A DNA stretch of 64,000 nucleotides from RYN-230 sp963837515 (GCA_963837515.1 CAWINT010000006.1:682001-746000); one strand, 5' to 3'. Positions 8,648-17,819 are shown, counted from the stretch's first letter. The notes: a model not told the origin generated them from the sequence alone. Program-made: numbers and translations.

Positions 8648-9266
8648 CGGCACCGTCCGCCGCACTGCCCCGCCCGGCGTCCCGGCGGTTCCCGGCCAGC
8701 CACCAGGCGGCGGGCAGCAGGCCGGCCGCGAGGGCGGCCTTGATGGCGTCCCCGGCGAGGAACGGGGTCAGTCCCTCGGCGATCGTCGCCGACGCGCCCA
8801 GGTGCAGGTAGATCGCCAGCCAGGTGAGCCCGAACGCGTAGATGACCACCTCGGCGGCGATCATGGCCGGCACGGAGCGGAGCACGGAGCGGTCAGCGCC
8901 GCGCTCGGCCAGGTAGCCGCAGAGCACCGCGGCGGCCACGAACCCGAGCACGTACCCGAAGGACGCGCCGACGTACCCGCTGCTGTGATCGGCGAACCAG
9001 GGCACGCCGGCCAGGCCGGCCACCGCGTACAGGAGCAGCGCCGCGCCGGCCCGCCGCCAGCCGAGTGCGGTACCGGCCAGCAGCACGCCGAGGGTCTGGC
9101 CGGTGATCGGCACCGGCGTGAACGGCAGCTGGATCGAGATCTGGGCCGCCATCCCGACGAACCCGGCCGCGCCCACGACGAGCAGCGCGTCCCGGGCCAG
9201 CGCGCCGGGCAGCAGGTCGGCGAGCACCAGCGAGGCGCGGCGGCGCAGCACGACAGCATCGGACAT
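8640..9266 (-). CDS. bioY: BioY, biotin-specific S component of an ECF transporter
   Basis: 208-residue membrane protein with six helices and the BioY signature around ISIQLPFTPVPITGQTLGVL and GYVGASFGYVLGF. BioY binds biotin in the membrane, alone or with an energy-coupling module (BioM/BioN). No bioMN genes flank it, so it may work solo or with a shared ECF module. Start ATG 9266 follows GGAG. A biotinyl carrier protein gene lies 4.5 kb away, but nothing shows co-regulation; I see no BioQ/BirA operator in the 155-base leader. Confidence 0.93.
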   Translation of the reverse strand: MSDAVVLRRRASLVLADLLPGALARDALLVVGAAGFVGMAAQISIQLPFTPVPITGQTLGVLLAGTALGWRRAGAALLLYAVAGLAGVPWFADHSSGYVGASFGYVLGFVAAAVLCGYLAERGADRSVLRSVPAMIAAEVVIYAFGLTWLAIYLHLGASATIAEGLTPFLAGDAIKAALAAGLLPAAWWLAGNRRDAGRGSAADGAVK

Positions 9267-9421
9267 GGGAGCTCCTCGGGGGCGGGACGCGGGGGGCGGT
9301 CGAAGGGGACCATATCAAGGCAGGCCAGGGCGGCGGCAAGGCGCTCGGGCGCTAGCGGCTAGGGCAGCACGGCGCCCGGGGACTGGGCCACCACGGCTCC
9401 CGTGGGTGACAATGAGGCAGC

Positions 9422-9913
9422 ATGCACGTCAGTGACACCCTCGCCTTCCTGCGCGGCGGCTGGCAGCTCGACCGGGTGCTCGACGACCGCCGGTCCGCCC
9501 GCCGCGGCCATTTCACCGGCCACGCGCTCGTCATCCCCGTGAATGGCGATGCCGGCGGCGCGGACCTGAGCTACCGCGAGTCCGGTCAGCTGCGGTTCGG
9601 CCGCCATACCGGGCCAGCCGGCCGGCGCCTGGCCCTCCGGGGGCGGCCCGACGGGACCGCGGAGGTGCGGTTCGCCGACGGCCGCTTCTTCTACGTGCTC
9701 GACCTGCGGGAGGGCTACGGGGAAGCGGAGCACGGCTGCGGTGCGGACCGTTATCTGCTCACCCACCGGGTGCTCGGCCCCGACCTGCTGGAGGAGCGCT
9801 GGCAGGTCCTCGGCCCGGCCAAGGACTACACCGCGGTCACCCGGCTGAACCGGGATAAACCGGGTCGCAAACCATTGCAGGATGGGACGTTTCATCGCAC
9901 CATTGGTCCTTAA
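9422..9913 (+). CDS. DUF6314 family protein
   Basis: 163-residue soluble protein, probably a single beta-barrel (lipocalin-like) domain: it opens SDTLAFLRGGWQLDRVLDD and has repeated strands such as YRESGQLRFG and ADGRFFYVLDL, ending with LEERWQVLGPAKDYTAVTRL. The pattern of a GxW start and a WxVxGPxKdY end fits DUF6314, whose function is unknown. No operon partner: a short gap separates it from the transporter operon. Confidence 0.75.
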   Translation: MHVSDTLAFLRGGWQLDRVLDDRRSARRGHFTGHALVIPVNGDAGGADLSYRESGQLRFGRHTGPAGRRLALRGRPDGTAEVRFADGRFFYVLDLREGYGEAEHGCGADRYLLTHRVLGPDLLEERWQVLGPAKDYTAVTRLNRDKPGRKPLQDGTFHRTIGP

Positions 9914-10001
9914 CGTGACACACGTCACGCGCGCGCCCCCCGCTCGCGCCAGCTCGCCGGCTGGGTGGCACGTGGCCCGATGACAGCTGGGAGACCATGC
10001 G

Positions 10002-10277
10002 ATGACGCATTCCGGCCCCGGCCGCAGGCCCACCGGAGCTTGGGCCTTAGCGGCGATCCTGCTCCTCATAGCGGTGCTCGGGACGCTCATCGTCCCGATC
10101 TACGCGCGCACCTCGCCGACCCTCGGCAGCTTCCCGTTCTTCTACTGGTACCAGCTCATCTTGGTGCCGGTCGTCGCCCTATTGTCCTGGGCGGCCTTCC
10201 TGCTGACCCGGCCGCGGCGCCGCACCGCGAAGCAGGACACCGCGACCCGGGCCGACCGGGGTGGTGAGGCCCGGTGA
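10002..10277 (+). CDS. DUF3311 small membrane protein, partner of the SSS symporter
   Basis: 91 residues, two membrane helices (about 16-33 and 49-67) with the conserved FPFFYWYQLILVPV segment. DUF3311 proteins almost always sit directly before a sodium:solute symporter and are presumed accessory subunits. Its stop overlaps the symporter start (GTGA at 10274-10277), which implies coupled translation. Confidence 0.85.
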   Translation: MTHSGPGRRPTGAWALAAILLLIAVLGTLIVPIYARTSPTLGSFPFFYWYQLILVPVVALLSWAAFLLTRPRRRTAKQDTATRADRGGEAR

Positions 10278-11935
10278 TGCAGTTCAACGCGGTCTCGTTC
10301 GGCATCCTGGTGGCCCTGTTCGCCGTGGTCACCGTGGTCGGCTTCGCGGCCGCCCGGTGGCGGCGCGCGGAGGACCTCATGCACCTGCACGAGTGGGGGC
10401 TCGGCGGGCGGGGCTTCGGCACCTTCGTCAGCTGGTTCCTGCTCGGCGGCGATTTGTACACGGCGTACACCTTCATCGCGGTGCCGGCGCTGGTGTTCGG
10501 CACCGGGGCGGCCGGGTTCTTCGCCCTGTCCTACACGATCATGGTGTTCCCGATCGTGTTCGTGTTCGCGCCGCGGCTGTGGTCGGTGGCCCGGGTACAC
10601 GGCTACGTGACCCCGGCGGACTTCGTCCGCGGCCGGTACGGCTCGCGTGGCCTCGCCCTCGCCGTCGCCTTCACGGGCGTGCTGGCCACCATGCCCTACA
10701 TCGCGCTCCAGCTGGTCGGCATCGAGGCGGTGCTGACCGTGCTGCACGTGGGGACCGGCTCGGCCAACCCGTTCGTCAAGGACCTGCCGCTGATCATCGC
10801 CTTCCTCGCGCTCGCCGCCTACACGTTCGTCTCCGGCCTGCGCGCCCCGGCGCTGATCGCCTTCGTCAAGGACGCGCTGATCTACGTGGCGATCATCGTG
10901 GCGGTCATTTACATCCCGATCCGGCTGGGCGGCTGGGGGCACATCTTCGGCGCCGCGAACGCCCATCTCACCACGACCAACCCGAAGACCGGCAAGCCGT
11001 TCGGCAGCCTGATCGTCCCGCCGGCCGGGGAGTGGGCCTACGCCACGCTGGCCCTCGGCTCGGCGCTGGCGCTGTTCATGTACCCGCACGCGATCACCGG
11101 CGTCTTCGCGGCCAAGCGGCGCGACGTGATCCGGCGGAACATGGCCATCCTGCCCGCGTACTCCCTGGTCCTGGGGCTGGTGGCGCTGCTCGGCTACATG
11201 GCGATCGCCGCGCCCGGGGTGGCGGCGGCGGTCAAGGCGAACGGCGCGAATCCACAGCTGTCCGTGCCGCTGCTGTTCCAGTCCATGTTCCCGAGCTGGT
11301 TCACCGGGATCGGCTTCGCCGCGATCGTCATCGGCGCGCTGGTCCCGGCGGCCATCATGTCCATCGCGGCGGCCAACCTGTTCACCCGGAACGTCTGGGT
11401 GGAGTTCTTCCGCCCGGGCGCCACCGCGGCGGAGCAGACCCGGGTGTCCCAGCTGGTGTCGCTCGTGGTCAAGGCGGGTGCGCTGGTCTTCGTGCTGGCG
11501 CTGAGCAAGTCCTTCGCCATCAACCTGCAGCTGCTGGGCGGCATCTGGATCCTGCAGACGTTCCCGGCGATCGTGGCCGGCCTGTACACCCGGTGGTTCC
11601 ACCGCTGGGCGCTGGTCATCGGCTGGGCGGCGGCCATGGTGTTCGGCACCATCGCCGCCTACCGGGTGCCCACTCCCGGGGTGCCGGGCTCGCACTTCGG
11701 CGGCTCCTCCGACACCGTGCCGCTGATCGGGCACACCGTCTACATCGCCGTGACCGCCTTCGTGCTCAACCTGGTCATCGCGGTCGTGCTCACGGTGGTG
11801 TTCCGGGCGTTCCGGCTGCCGGCCGGGAGCGACGAAACGCGGCCCGAGCACTATGTGGCCGACCCGGAGACGCCGCCGGCCAGCCAGGAGGTGGTCGTGG
11901 CCGGCACCACGGCGGTGTCAGCCGACCGGGAGTGA
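10274..11935 (+). CDS. Sodium:solute symporter, MctP-like monocarboxylate permease
   Basis: 553-residue transporter of the SSS family with about 13 helices. Start is GTG 10274 or the adjacent ATG 10277. The N-terminal DLMHLHEWGLGGRGFG and SWFLLGGDLYTAYTFIAVPA segments match MctP-type permeases, which take up lactate, pyruvate or acetate with a cation. The DUF3311 protein in front supports this subgroup. Exact substrate is inference. Confidence 0.85.
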   Translation: MMQFNAVSFGILVALFAVVTVVGFAAARWRRAEDLMHLHEWGLGGRGFGTFVSWFLLGGDLYTAYTFIAVPALVFGTGAAGFFALSYTIMVFPIVFVFAPRLWSVARVHGYVTPADFVRGRYGSRGLALAVAFTGVLATMPYIALQLVGIEAVLTVLHVGTGSANPFVKDLPLIIAFLALAAYTFVSGLRAPALIAFVKDALIYVAIIVAVIYIPIRLGGWGHIFGAANAHLTTTNPKTGKPFGSLIVPPAGEWAYATLALGSALALFMYPHAITGVFAAKRRDVIRRNMAILPAYSLVLGLVALLGYMAIAAPGVAAAVKANGANPQLSVPLLFQSMFPSWFTGIGFAAIVIGALVPAAIMSIAAANLFTRNVWVEFFRPGATAAEQTRVSQLVSLVVKAGALVFVLALSKSFAINLQLLGGIWILQTFPAIVAGLYTRWFHRWALVIGWAAAMVFGTIAAYRVPTPGVPGSHFGGSSDTVPLIGHTVYIAVTAFVLNLVIAVVLTVVFRAFRLPAGSDETRPEHYVADPETPPASQEVVVAGTTAVSADRE

Positions 11936-11941
11936 CCGTGG

Positions 11942-11972
11942 CGGCCCGGGGAACCCGCCCTTCCCCGGGCCG
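11942..11972. terminator. Terminator hairpin after the symporter
   Basis: Perfect 12-bp GC-rich stem (11942-11953 with 11961-11972) with a 7-base loop, starting 7 bases after the symporter stop. Confidence 0.65.
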
Positions 11973-12020
11973 TGCTGGCCAGGATGTACCGGGCAAGCTA
12001 CGCGCTGGTAACCTCGCCGC

Positions 12021-13697
12021 ATGACCGAGGGCAGCTCAGCGCCGCTGGTGCACGGCGGCACCCTGGCCGTGGAAGCGGCCCGGGCGGCCGGTGCGTCGGC
12101 CATGTTCACCCTGTCCGGCGGGCACGTGTTCCCGCTCTACGACGCGGCGGTGCACGCCCAGCCGCCGATGCGGCTGGTGGACGTGCGGCACGAGCAGAGC
12201 GCCGTGTTCGCCGCGGAGGCGACGGCCCGGCTCACCCGGTCCCCGGGGCTGGCCGTGCTGACCGCCGGCCCCGGCGTGACCAACGGCGTCAGCGCCATCA
12301 CCACCGCGCACTTCAACGGCTCCCCCGTGGTCATCCTGGCGGGCCGGGCCCCGGACGCCCGCTGGGGATCCGGCAGCCTGCAGGAGTTCGATCACCCCGA
12401 GCTGGTCCGCCCGGTCACCAAGCGGGCCTGGACCGAGCACGAGACAGCGAAGATCGGCACCGGGGTCACCGAGGCGTTCCGGCTGGCGGCCACCCCGCAC
12501 CGCGGGCCGGTGTTCCTGGACCTCGCGCTGGAAGCGGCGTTCGGCCAGGTAGCGGCGGACCCGGTGACGGCTGCGGGGGACCCGACCGCGGCCGGCCGCG
12601 CCGCGGACCCGGCTGAGGTGCGAGCCATCGCGGCGCTGATCGCCGCGGCGGAGCGCCCGGTGCTCATCCTCGGCTCCGACGTCTGGGCCGGCGGCGCCGA
12701 CCAGGCGGCCCGGGCCGCGGCCGAGGAGCTGCGGCTGCCAGTGATCGCCAATGGCCAGGGCCGGGGCATCGTGCCGGCCGGCCACGAGCTGCTCGTCACC
12801 CGGGCCCGGTCCGTGGCGCTGCGCCGGGCGGACCTGGTCATCGTGGCCGGCACCCCGCTGGACTTCCGGCTGGGTTACGGGACGTTCGGCGAGCCCGGCC
12901 GCCCGGCCTCGGTCGTGCACGTGGCCGACGCACCGGACCAGGTGGCCAGCCACTGCGCGCTGGCCGGGCGGTTCGCCGGCGACCTGGCCGCGTTCTTCAC
13001 CGGGCTGGCCGCCCGGGACGCCTGGCCCGGGCGGCCAGCCCGGGCGCGGTGGGAGGACGACTGGCTGCCCGAGCTGCAGGCCGCCGCCCGGAACGCGGTG
13101 GTCGCGGACAGCGCGCTGCTGGCCAGCGACGCCGATCCGATCCACCCGATGCGGATCTATGGCGAGCTCGCCCGGGTGCTGGACGACGACACCGTGTTCA
13201 TCGGGGACGGCGGCGACTTCGTGTCCTACGCCGGCAAGTACATCGAGCCGAAGCAGCCGGGGTGCTGGCTGGATCCAGGGCCGTTCGGCTGCCTGGGCAC
13301 CGGGCTGGGCTACGCCATCGGCGCCCGGCTGGCCCGGCCCGCCGCCCAGGTGGTGCTGCTGCTGGGCGACGGCGCCGCCGGGTTCTCGCTGATGGACGCG
13401 GACAGCCTGGTCCGGCACGGCCTCCCGGTGGTCATGGTCTGCGGCAACAACGGGGCCTGGGGACTGGAGAAGCACCCGATGCGGGCGCTGTACGGCTACG
13501 ACGTGGCCGCCGACCTGCAGCCGCAGTGCCGCTACGACGAGGTGGTGCGCGCCCTCGGCGGCGCCGGGGAACTGGTCACCCGGCCGGAGGAGATCGGCCC
13601 GGCGCTGCGCCGGGCGTTCGACTCGGGGGTCCCGTACCTGGTCAACGTGGCCACCGACCCCGAGGTCGCCTATCCGCGCTCCACCACCGGGATCTGA
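12021..13697 (+). CDS. Thiamine diphosphate-dependent enzyme, acetolactate synthase large-subunit-like
   Basis: 558 residues with the three ThDP-enzyme domains in order. The Pyr domain carries the cofactor-activating glutamate (DVRHEQSAVFAAEA) and the LTAGPGVTNGVSAITTAHFN box. The middle Rossmann-like domain follows (about 190-330). The PP domain has GDGAAGFSLMDADSLVRHG through CGNNGAWG, the GDG-N27-NN metal/ThDP motif. It is a lone gene without an ilvN regulatory subunit, so classical branched-chain acetolactate synthase is less likely than a 2-hydroxyacyl-CoA lyase or oxalyl-CoA decarboxylase type of activity. The substrate is not determinable. Confidence 0.8.
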   Translation: MTEGSSAPLVHGGTLAVEAARAAGASAMFTLSGGHVFPLYDAAVHAQPPMRLVDVRHEQSAVFAAEATARLTRSPGLAVLTAGPGVTNGVSAITTAHFNGSPVVILAGRAPDARWGSGSLQEFDHPELVRPVTKRAWTEHETAKIGTGVTEAFRLAATPHRGPVFLDLALEAAFGQVAADPVTAAGDPTAAGRAADPAEVRAIAALIAAAERPVLILGSDVWAGGADQAARAAAEELRLPVIANGQGRGIVPAGHELLVTRARSVALRRADLVIVAGTPLDFRLGYGTFGEPGRPASVVHVADAPDQVASHCALAGRFAGDLAAFFTGLAARDAWPGRPARARWEDDWLPELQAAARNAVVADSALLASDADPIHPMRIYGELARVLDDDTVFIGDGGDFVSYAGKYIEPKQPGCWLDPGPFGCLGTGLGYAIGARLARPAAQVVLLLGDGAAGFSLMDADSLVRHGLPVVMVCGNNGAWGLEKHPMRALYGYDVAADLQPQCRYDEVVRALGGAGELVTRPEEIGPALRRAFDSGVPYLVNVATDPEVAYPRSTTGI

Positions 13698-13794
13698 CCA
13701 CGGCTACGGCCCGCCGCCCCGGCCGGGGCCCCGGCTGCTACTGTTTCGCCCGCCAGCCGGGCCGGGGAGCTGGCTGACGAGGAAGGGAGCGGCG

Positions 13795-14007
13795 GTGGCC
13801 GAGGTACGCGCGGAGATGGTGGCGAATGTGTGGCAGGTGGTCGTCGCCGAGGGCGCCCCGGTCGCCGACGGCGACACCCTCGTCATCCTGGAATCCATGA
13901 AGATGGAGATCCCGGTGCTGGCCGAGGATCCCGGTACCGTGACCCGGCTGGCGGTGGCGGAGGGAGACGTCGTCCAGGAGGGCGACCTCATCGCGGTCAT
14001 CGAGTAG
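13795..14007 (+). CDS. Stand-alone biotinyl/lipoyl carrier protein (TB7.3-like)
   Basis: 70-residue protein that is almost only a biotinyl domain: the hairpin motif ILESMKMEIPV places the modified lysine at Lys36, with VAEG and VAEGDVVQEGD on the two beta sheets. Start GTG 13795 follows GAAGGGAG. It matches Rv3221c/TB7.3 in size and in its whiB1-pdtaS-rsrA neighbourhood. ESMKM favours biotin over lipoate. The cognate carboxylase is not in the window. Confidence 0.9.
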   Translation: MAEVRAEMVANVWQVVVAEGAPVADGDTLVILESMKMEIPVLAEDPGTVTRLAVAEGDVVQEGDLIAVIE

Positions 14008-14012
14008 CCCGG

Positions 14013-15305
14013 TCAGCCCGGCAGTCGGCCGCTGCTGATGTAGAACCGCCCGGCGACCTTGCTGAGCGCCTCCACGACGCCAGGGTCGTACTGCGCCGCG
14101 GTGTCCAGCCGGAGCCGCCCCAGCGCCGCCGTGCACCGGTCCCGCTCGGCCGCCCCCCCCACCAGGTCGTCGAACGCGTTGGCGGCGCGGATGATCCGGC
14201 TGCCGATCGGGGGTTCCACCGGGCCGCCGCGCCACGGGAGGCACTGGCAGCGGACGATCTCGGCGACCCGGTCCAGCATCCCCGCCTGCTCGATGACGCT
14301 CGCCCCCAGGCCGGCGATGCGCTGCTGCTCCTCGGGGGCGGCCAGCACGGTGGCCCCGCCCGGGATTGGGTCGGCCAGCGACAGCTGCCCGATGTCGTGC
14401 ATCAGCGCGGCGTACTCGAGCTGCAGCAGGTCCGGCTCGCTCATGCCCAGCTCCCGGCCGACCGCGACGGCGAGCCGGCTGACCCGGTAGGAGTGGCCGT
14501 CCTCGACGTACCCACCGACCTCGGTGACCCGGGCCAGGGCGCGGACCGTCTGCAGGTAGGTGGACCGGATCCCGGCGTAGCGCCGGAAGGCGGTCTGGGT
14601 GACCAGCAGCGGCGCGATCAGCAGGGCCAGGGCGACCAGCCCCATCGCCTCCGCCGCCAGGGCGATGAGCATGGCCGAGGCAGCCACCGCCGCCCCCAGC
14701 GGCAGCTGGACCCGTAGCTCGTCACCCAGCGAGACGCCGAACCGGGCGCGCAGCGCATCGGCCCGGATGAGCGCCCGGATCACGCACTCGGCGAACCAGC
14801 CGGCGACGATGAGCGCCAGCATGACCGCGAGCCGGAGCCAGACCTGCTGGCCGAGCACCGGCAGGCCGGCGATCGGCCGGAACGCCACGGCCACGAACGC
14901 CACGGCCAGCAGCCGGGAGGCCATCCCGGCCATGCCCGCCGGGCGCCCCGCGGCCAGGTGCGGCAGCGCCCCGACGATCATGCCAACGGCGGTGACGGCC
15001 ACCACCTGCAGCGCCGGCTGCAGCGCCGGCCCGGCCCCCAGGCGGGCCAGCAGGGCGTAACCGAGCGCCCCGGCGCTGCCGATCGGCGCGGCCTCCCGCT
15101 CCCCGGGCAGCGCCAGGCGGAGCAGTTCACCGAGCGCGATGAGCGCGCCGAAGGCCAGCGCGGTACGCGGCTGCACCAGGCCGGCGGCTGCCGTCTGGGC
15201 CACCGCAGCCACCAGCAGCACGCCCGCGGCGGCCACCAGCAGCAACTGCCCGGAGTCCATGGACTGCCAGGCCGACTGGCGGGCCAGGTGGCGTTGGGCG
15301 GTCAT
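14013..15305 (-). CDS. Membrane protein with degenerate HD-GYP domain
   Basis: 430 residues: roughly eight membrane helices (about 15-235) followed by an HD-type domain. The HD doublet survives (LEYAALMHDIGQLSLADP), but the second half, where active enzymes have HHE...GYP, reads VRCQCLPWRGGPVEPP, and the GYP loop is gone. It is therefore unlikely to hydrolyse cyclic-di-GMP and may instead bind ligand or modulate its neighbour. ATG 15305 lies 3 bases after the stop of the intact HD-GYP gene, so the two form an operon and probably arose by duplication. Confidence 0.82.
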   Translation of the reverse strand: MTAQRHLARQSAWQSMDSGQLLLVAAAGVLLVAAVAQTAAAGLVQPRTALAFGALIALGELLRLALPGEREAAPIGSAGALGYALLARLGAGPALQPALQVVAVTAVGMIVGALPHLAAGRPAGMAGMASRLLAVAFVAVAFRPIAGLPVLGQQVWLRLAVMLALIVAGWFAECVIRALIRADALRARFGVSLGDELRVQLPLGAAVAASAMLIALAAEAMGLVALALLIAPLLVTQTAFRRYAGIRSTYLQTVRALARVTEVGGYVEDGHSYRVSRLAVAVGRELGMSEPDLLQLEYAALMHDIGQLSLADPIPGGATVLAAPEEQQRIAGLGASVIEQAGMLDRVAEIVRCQCLPWRGGPVEPPIGSRIIRAANAFDDLVGGAAERDRCTAALGRLRLDTAAQYDPGVVEALSKVAGRFYISSGRLPG

Positions 15306-15308
15306 GGG

Positions 15309-16682
15309 TCAGCGGTTCCCGACCACGCGCAGCGGGGCGGTGGGGTCGTCGTGGTCCTGCGCCGCGACCTGCGGACGGAATCCCGGCGGGACGTCCGCGG
15401 GCTTGCCGGGCCGCCAGCCTTCCCGGTGCAGCGCGGCGATGAAGGCGCCCACCAGCACCGGATCGAACTGGTGCCCGGCGCAGTTACGCAACTCGGTGAC
15501 CGCCTCCTCGACGCTGCGGGCCCCCCGGTAGGACCGGGTGGAGGTCATCGAGTCGAAAGCATCGGCCACGGCGATCACCCGGGCGAACTCGGGGATCTCA
15601 TCCCCGGCCAGGCCCATCGGGTAGCCCTTCCCGTCCATCCGCTCGTGGTGGTGCATGATCCCGTCGAGGGCCTCGTTCAGGAAACCGATCTGGCGGACGA
15701 TCTCCAGGCCGCGCATCGGGTGCAGCTGGATCGCGGCCAGTTCCTCCTCGGTGAGCGGCCCGGTCTTCTGCAGCACCTTGGTCGGCACCCCCAGCTTGCC
15801 CACGTCGTGCAGCATGCCGGCGAACCCGATCGCCTCGGCCCGCTCGGCGCCCATGCCGATCTCCCGGGCCAGCATGGTGGACCCCTGGGAAACCCGCTCG
15901 CTGTGCCCCCGGGTGTAGAAGTCCTTCGTCTCCACCGCCTGGCAGAGGGCGGCCATCGTCGCGGCGTAGGCCGCCTGCTGGGCGGCGAACTGGCCCATCG
16001 CCCAGCGGGCGACGAACAGCGGGATGAGCACCAGGACCGCGGCGAACGGGCCGACCAGGTGCCACAGCGCGGCGATCAGCAGCCCCAGCGTGGCATAACC
16101 CAGGTCAGACACGAGGAGCAACGGCAGGTGCAGGTCGAGGCGCCCGGGGCGCGGGCTCACCCGGGACGGGGGGAGCAGCAGCAGCATGCCCCACAGCAGG
16201 CCATGGTTGACCGCGACGTGCACCGCGGCCGCGAACGCGAACGCCAGGATGGCGGCCGGGAACCAGTCCGGGGCGGGCACCCCGACGTGACCGCCCAGAG
16301 CCAGGTAGGCTTCGCCCGCCGCGAAGGCGCTCAGCGTGTACATGGCCCCGTTGAAGGCCCGCTCGCGCAGCCCGCTCCGGCGCAGGCTGACCAGCGAGCA
16401 GGCCCCGACCAGGGCGGCCCCGCGGGGACCGAGCAGCACGACCGCCGCGAGCGTGGCGGAGGAACTCGGCGACCACGCCGACTGGCGCGAGGTGAGCGCG
16501 GTGGCGTTCTGGTCGCAGATCAGGAAGAGGACGGCGAGGACGACCAGGGTCCGGGGGACCAGGACGTGGGCATGTTCCCCGGGTTCCAGGACGTGCCCGA
16601 GCACGGCGACCGCCCCGGCGACGACCACCCAGATGTACGAACTCGCGGCGCACGAGAGCCTGCGCACGACCCCCCCTCGCAA
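15309..16682 (-). CDS. Membrane-bound HD-GYP phosphodiesterase
   Basis: 457 residues: seven to eight N-terminal membrane helices, then a complete HD-GYP domain. Visible catalytic motifs are TRGHSERVSQGS, GMLHDVGKLGVP (HD), HHERMDGKGYP (HHE/GYP) and IAVADAFDSMTSTRSY. HD-GYP enzymes degrade cyclic-di-GMP, usually to GMP. This is the first gene of a two-gene operon with the degenerate copy downstream. The sensory membrane domain has no extended extracellular loop, so its signal is unknown. Confidence 0.9.
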   Translation of the reverse strand: MRGGVVRRLSCAASSYIWVVVAGAVAVLGHVLEPGEHAHVLVPRTLVVLAVLFLICDQNATALTSRQSAWSPSSSATLAAVVLLGPRGAALVGACSLVSLRRSGLRERAFNGAMYTLSAFAAGEAYLALGGHVGVPAPDWFPAAILAFAFAAAVHVAVNHGLLWGMLLLLPPSRVSPRPGRLDLHLPLLLVSDLGYATLGLLIAALWHLVGPFAAVLVLIPLFVARWAMGQFAAQQAAYAATMAALCQAVETKDFYTRGHSERVSQGSTMLAREIGMGAERAEAIGFAGMLHDVGKLGVPTKVLQKTGPLTEEELAAIQLHPMRGLEIVRQIGFLNEALDGIMHHHERMDGKGYPMGLAGDEIPEFARVIAVADAFDSMTSTRSYRGARSVEEAVTELRNCAGHQFDPVLVGAFIAALHREGWRPGKPADVPPGFRPQVAAQDHDDPTAPLRVVGNR

Positions 16683-16835
16683 TCGGTCCCGGCCGCCGCC
16701 TGGTCAGGCCCGGCGGTCAGCAACGAGGAGGGCCACCCAGCCCAGCGTCATTACCAGCCCGGATCTGACGGGCCGCCAGCTTGACCCGTTCGCGACACAG
16801 GGTAACGCCCGCACCGCTATCGCGTAGCCCCGATA

Positions 16836-16854
16836 ACAGATATCTACTATCTGT
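16836..16854. promoter_or_regulatory. AT-rich inverted repeat between rsrA and the HD-GYP operon
   Basis: ACAGATA and TATCTGT arms around TCTAC, in an AT-rich island (16835-16890) that stands out from the surrounding GC. It lies 150 bases upstream of the HD-GYP start and 60 bases downstream of rsrA. It could be an operator/promoter of the HD-GYP operon or a weak terminator; the sequence does not decide. Confidence 0.35.
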
Positions 16855-16914
16855 AGATTTTTAAGTAACAGAAGGTAATGGAAGCGCGTCGCAAGTGCCG
16901 CCGGTACCGCCGGC

Positions 16915-17187
16915 TTACTCGGTGACTTCGAAGGTCGCCCGTACTTCCTGGATCCGGGTCAGGACTTTCACCCGCAGATCCCCGGGCACGACGTCGTGGC
17001 CGCAGTGCTTGTGCACCAGCCGTTTGACGGCCTCTTCCAGACCGAACTCCCGCAGGCAGGGCCCGCACTCGTCCAGGTGCTGGCGGATCTTCGCGCGGCC
17101 GTCGTCGCCCAGTTCGCCGTCGAGGTAGCTGTAGACCCGGTCCAGCACCTCGCTACAGGGCGTCTCGTGGGGCTTCCCGCAGCTCAT
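16915..17187 (-). CDS. rsrA: RsrA, zinc redox-sensing anti-sigma factor of SigR
   Basis: 90-residue zinc anti-sigma factor. The ZAS motif H37-x3-C41-x2-C44 (HLDECGPC) is present with C3, C11 and C62; in RsrA, C11 and C44 form the disulfide that releases SigR under thiol oxidation. The start ATG overlaps the sigR stop (ATGA, 17184-17187), the standard arrangement. It acts in the cytoplasm, holding SigR while the mycothiol pool is reduced. Confidence 0.95.
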   Translation of the reverse strand: MSCGKPHETPCSEVLDRVYSYLDGELGDDGRAKIRQHLDECGPCLREFGLEEAVKRLVHKHCGHDVVPGDLRVKVLTRIQEVRATFEVTE

Positions 17188-17819
17188 GGCGTGCCACCCG
17201 GTAGCTCACCGTCGGCCGCGCCGTCGTCGCGGGCGGAACCCGTCCGGGCCAGGCCACGCTCGGCCGCGTAATCCTGCAACAGCTCACGCAGTTGCCGCCG
17301 CCCGCGATGCAGCCGCGACATGACAGTGCCGATTGGCGTCCCCATGATGTCGGCGATCTCCTTGTACGCGAAGCCCTCGACGTCAGCGAGGTAGACCGCG
17401 ATGCGGAACTCCTCCGGAAGGGCCTGCAGCGCCCTCTTGATATCGGAGTCGGGCAGCCGCTCCAGCGCCTCCGCCTCGGCCGATTTGAGCCCCGAGGAGG
17501 TGTGCGAGGCCGCCCGGGCCAGCTGCCAGTCCTCGACCTCTTCGGCGCCTGAGCGCTGCGGCTCCCGCTGCCTTTTGCGGTAGGTGTTGATGAACGTGTT
17601 CGTCAGGATCCGGAACAGCCACGCCTTGAGGTTGGTGCCTGGCTGGAACTGGTGAAACGACGCGTATGCCTTGGCGAAGGTCTCCTGGACCAGGTCCTCG
17701 GCATCCGCCGGATTCCGCGTCATCCGCAGCCCGGCCGAGTAGAGCTGATCCAGGTAAGGCAGCACCTCGTGCTCGAAGCGCTCGCTTCGCTGCTCGAGTG
17801 TCTCGGTTACCTGACCCAC
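17184..17819 (-). CDS. sigR: SigR/SigH-type ECF sigma factor for thiol-oxidative stress
   Basis: ECF sigma factor. Region 2 (RMTRNPADAEDLVQETFAKA, FQPGTNLKAWLFRILTNTF) and region 4 (YLADVEGFAYKEIADIMGTP, GTVMSRLHRGRRQL) are almost identical to Streptomyces SigR. I take GTG 17819 (VGQVTETLEQRSERFEHE) as the start of the 211-residue form, since homology begins there; the same frame stays open to a GTG at 17951, adding 44 residues. A longer, unstable isoform from an upstream start is known for Streptomyces SigR, so both starts may be used. The protein drives thioredoxin and mycothiol genes and its own promoter. Confidence 0.93.
   Translation of the reverse strand: MGQVTETLEQRSERFEHEVLPYLDQLYSAGLRMTRNPADAEDLVQETFAKAYASFHQFQPGTNLKAWLFRILTNTFINTYRKRQREPQRSGAEEVEDWQLARAASHTSSGLKSAEAEALERLPDSDIKRALQALPEEFRIAVYLADVEGFAYKEIADIMGTPIGTVMSRLHRGRRQLRELLQDYAAERGLARTGSARDDGAADGELPGGTP

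Noticed and set aside
10142..11851. 569-codon frame antisense to the symporter, plus a long plus-strand frame in the other phase
   Set aside because: His/Arg/Gly-rich shadow sequence typical of high-GC DNA; the symporter has clear homology.
12036..13475. 479-codon frame antisense to the ThDP enzyme
   Set aside because: Shadow of a gene with intact cofactor motifs.
14958..16784. 608-codon plus-strand frame opposite the HD-GYP genes
   Set aside because: Low-complexity Arg/Gly/His sequence; both HD-GYP genes are supported by motifs.
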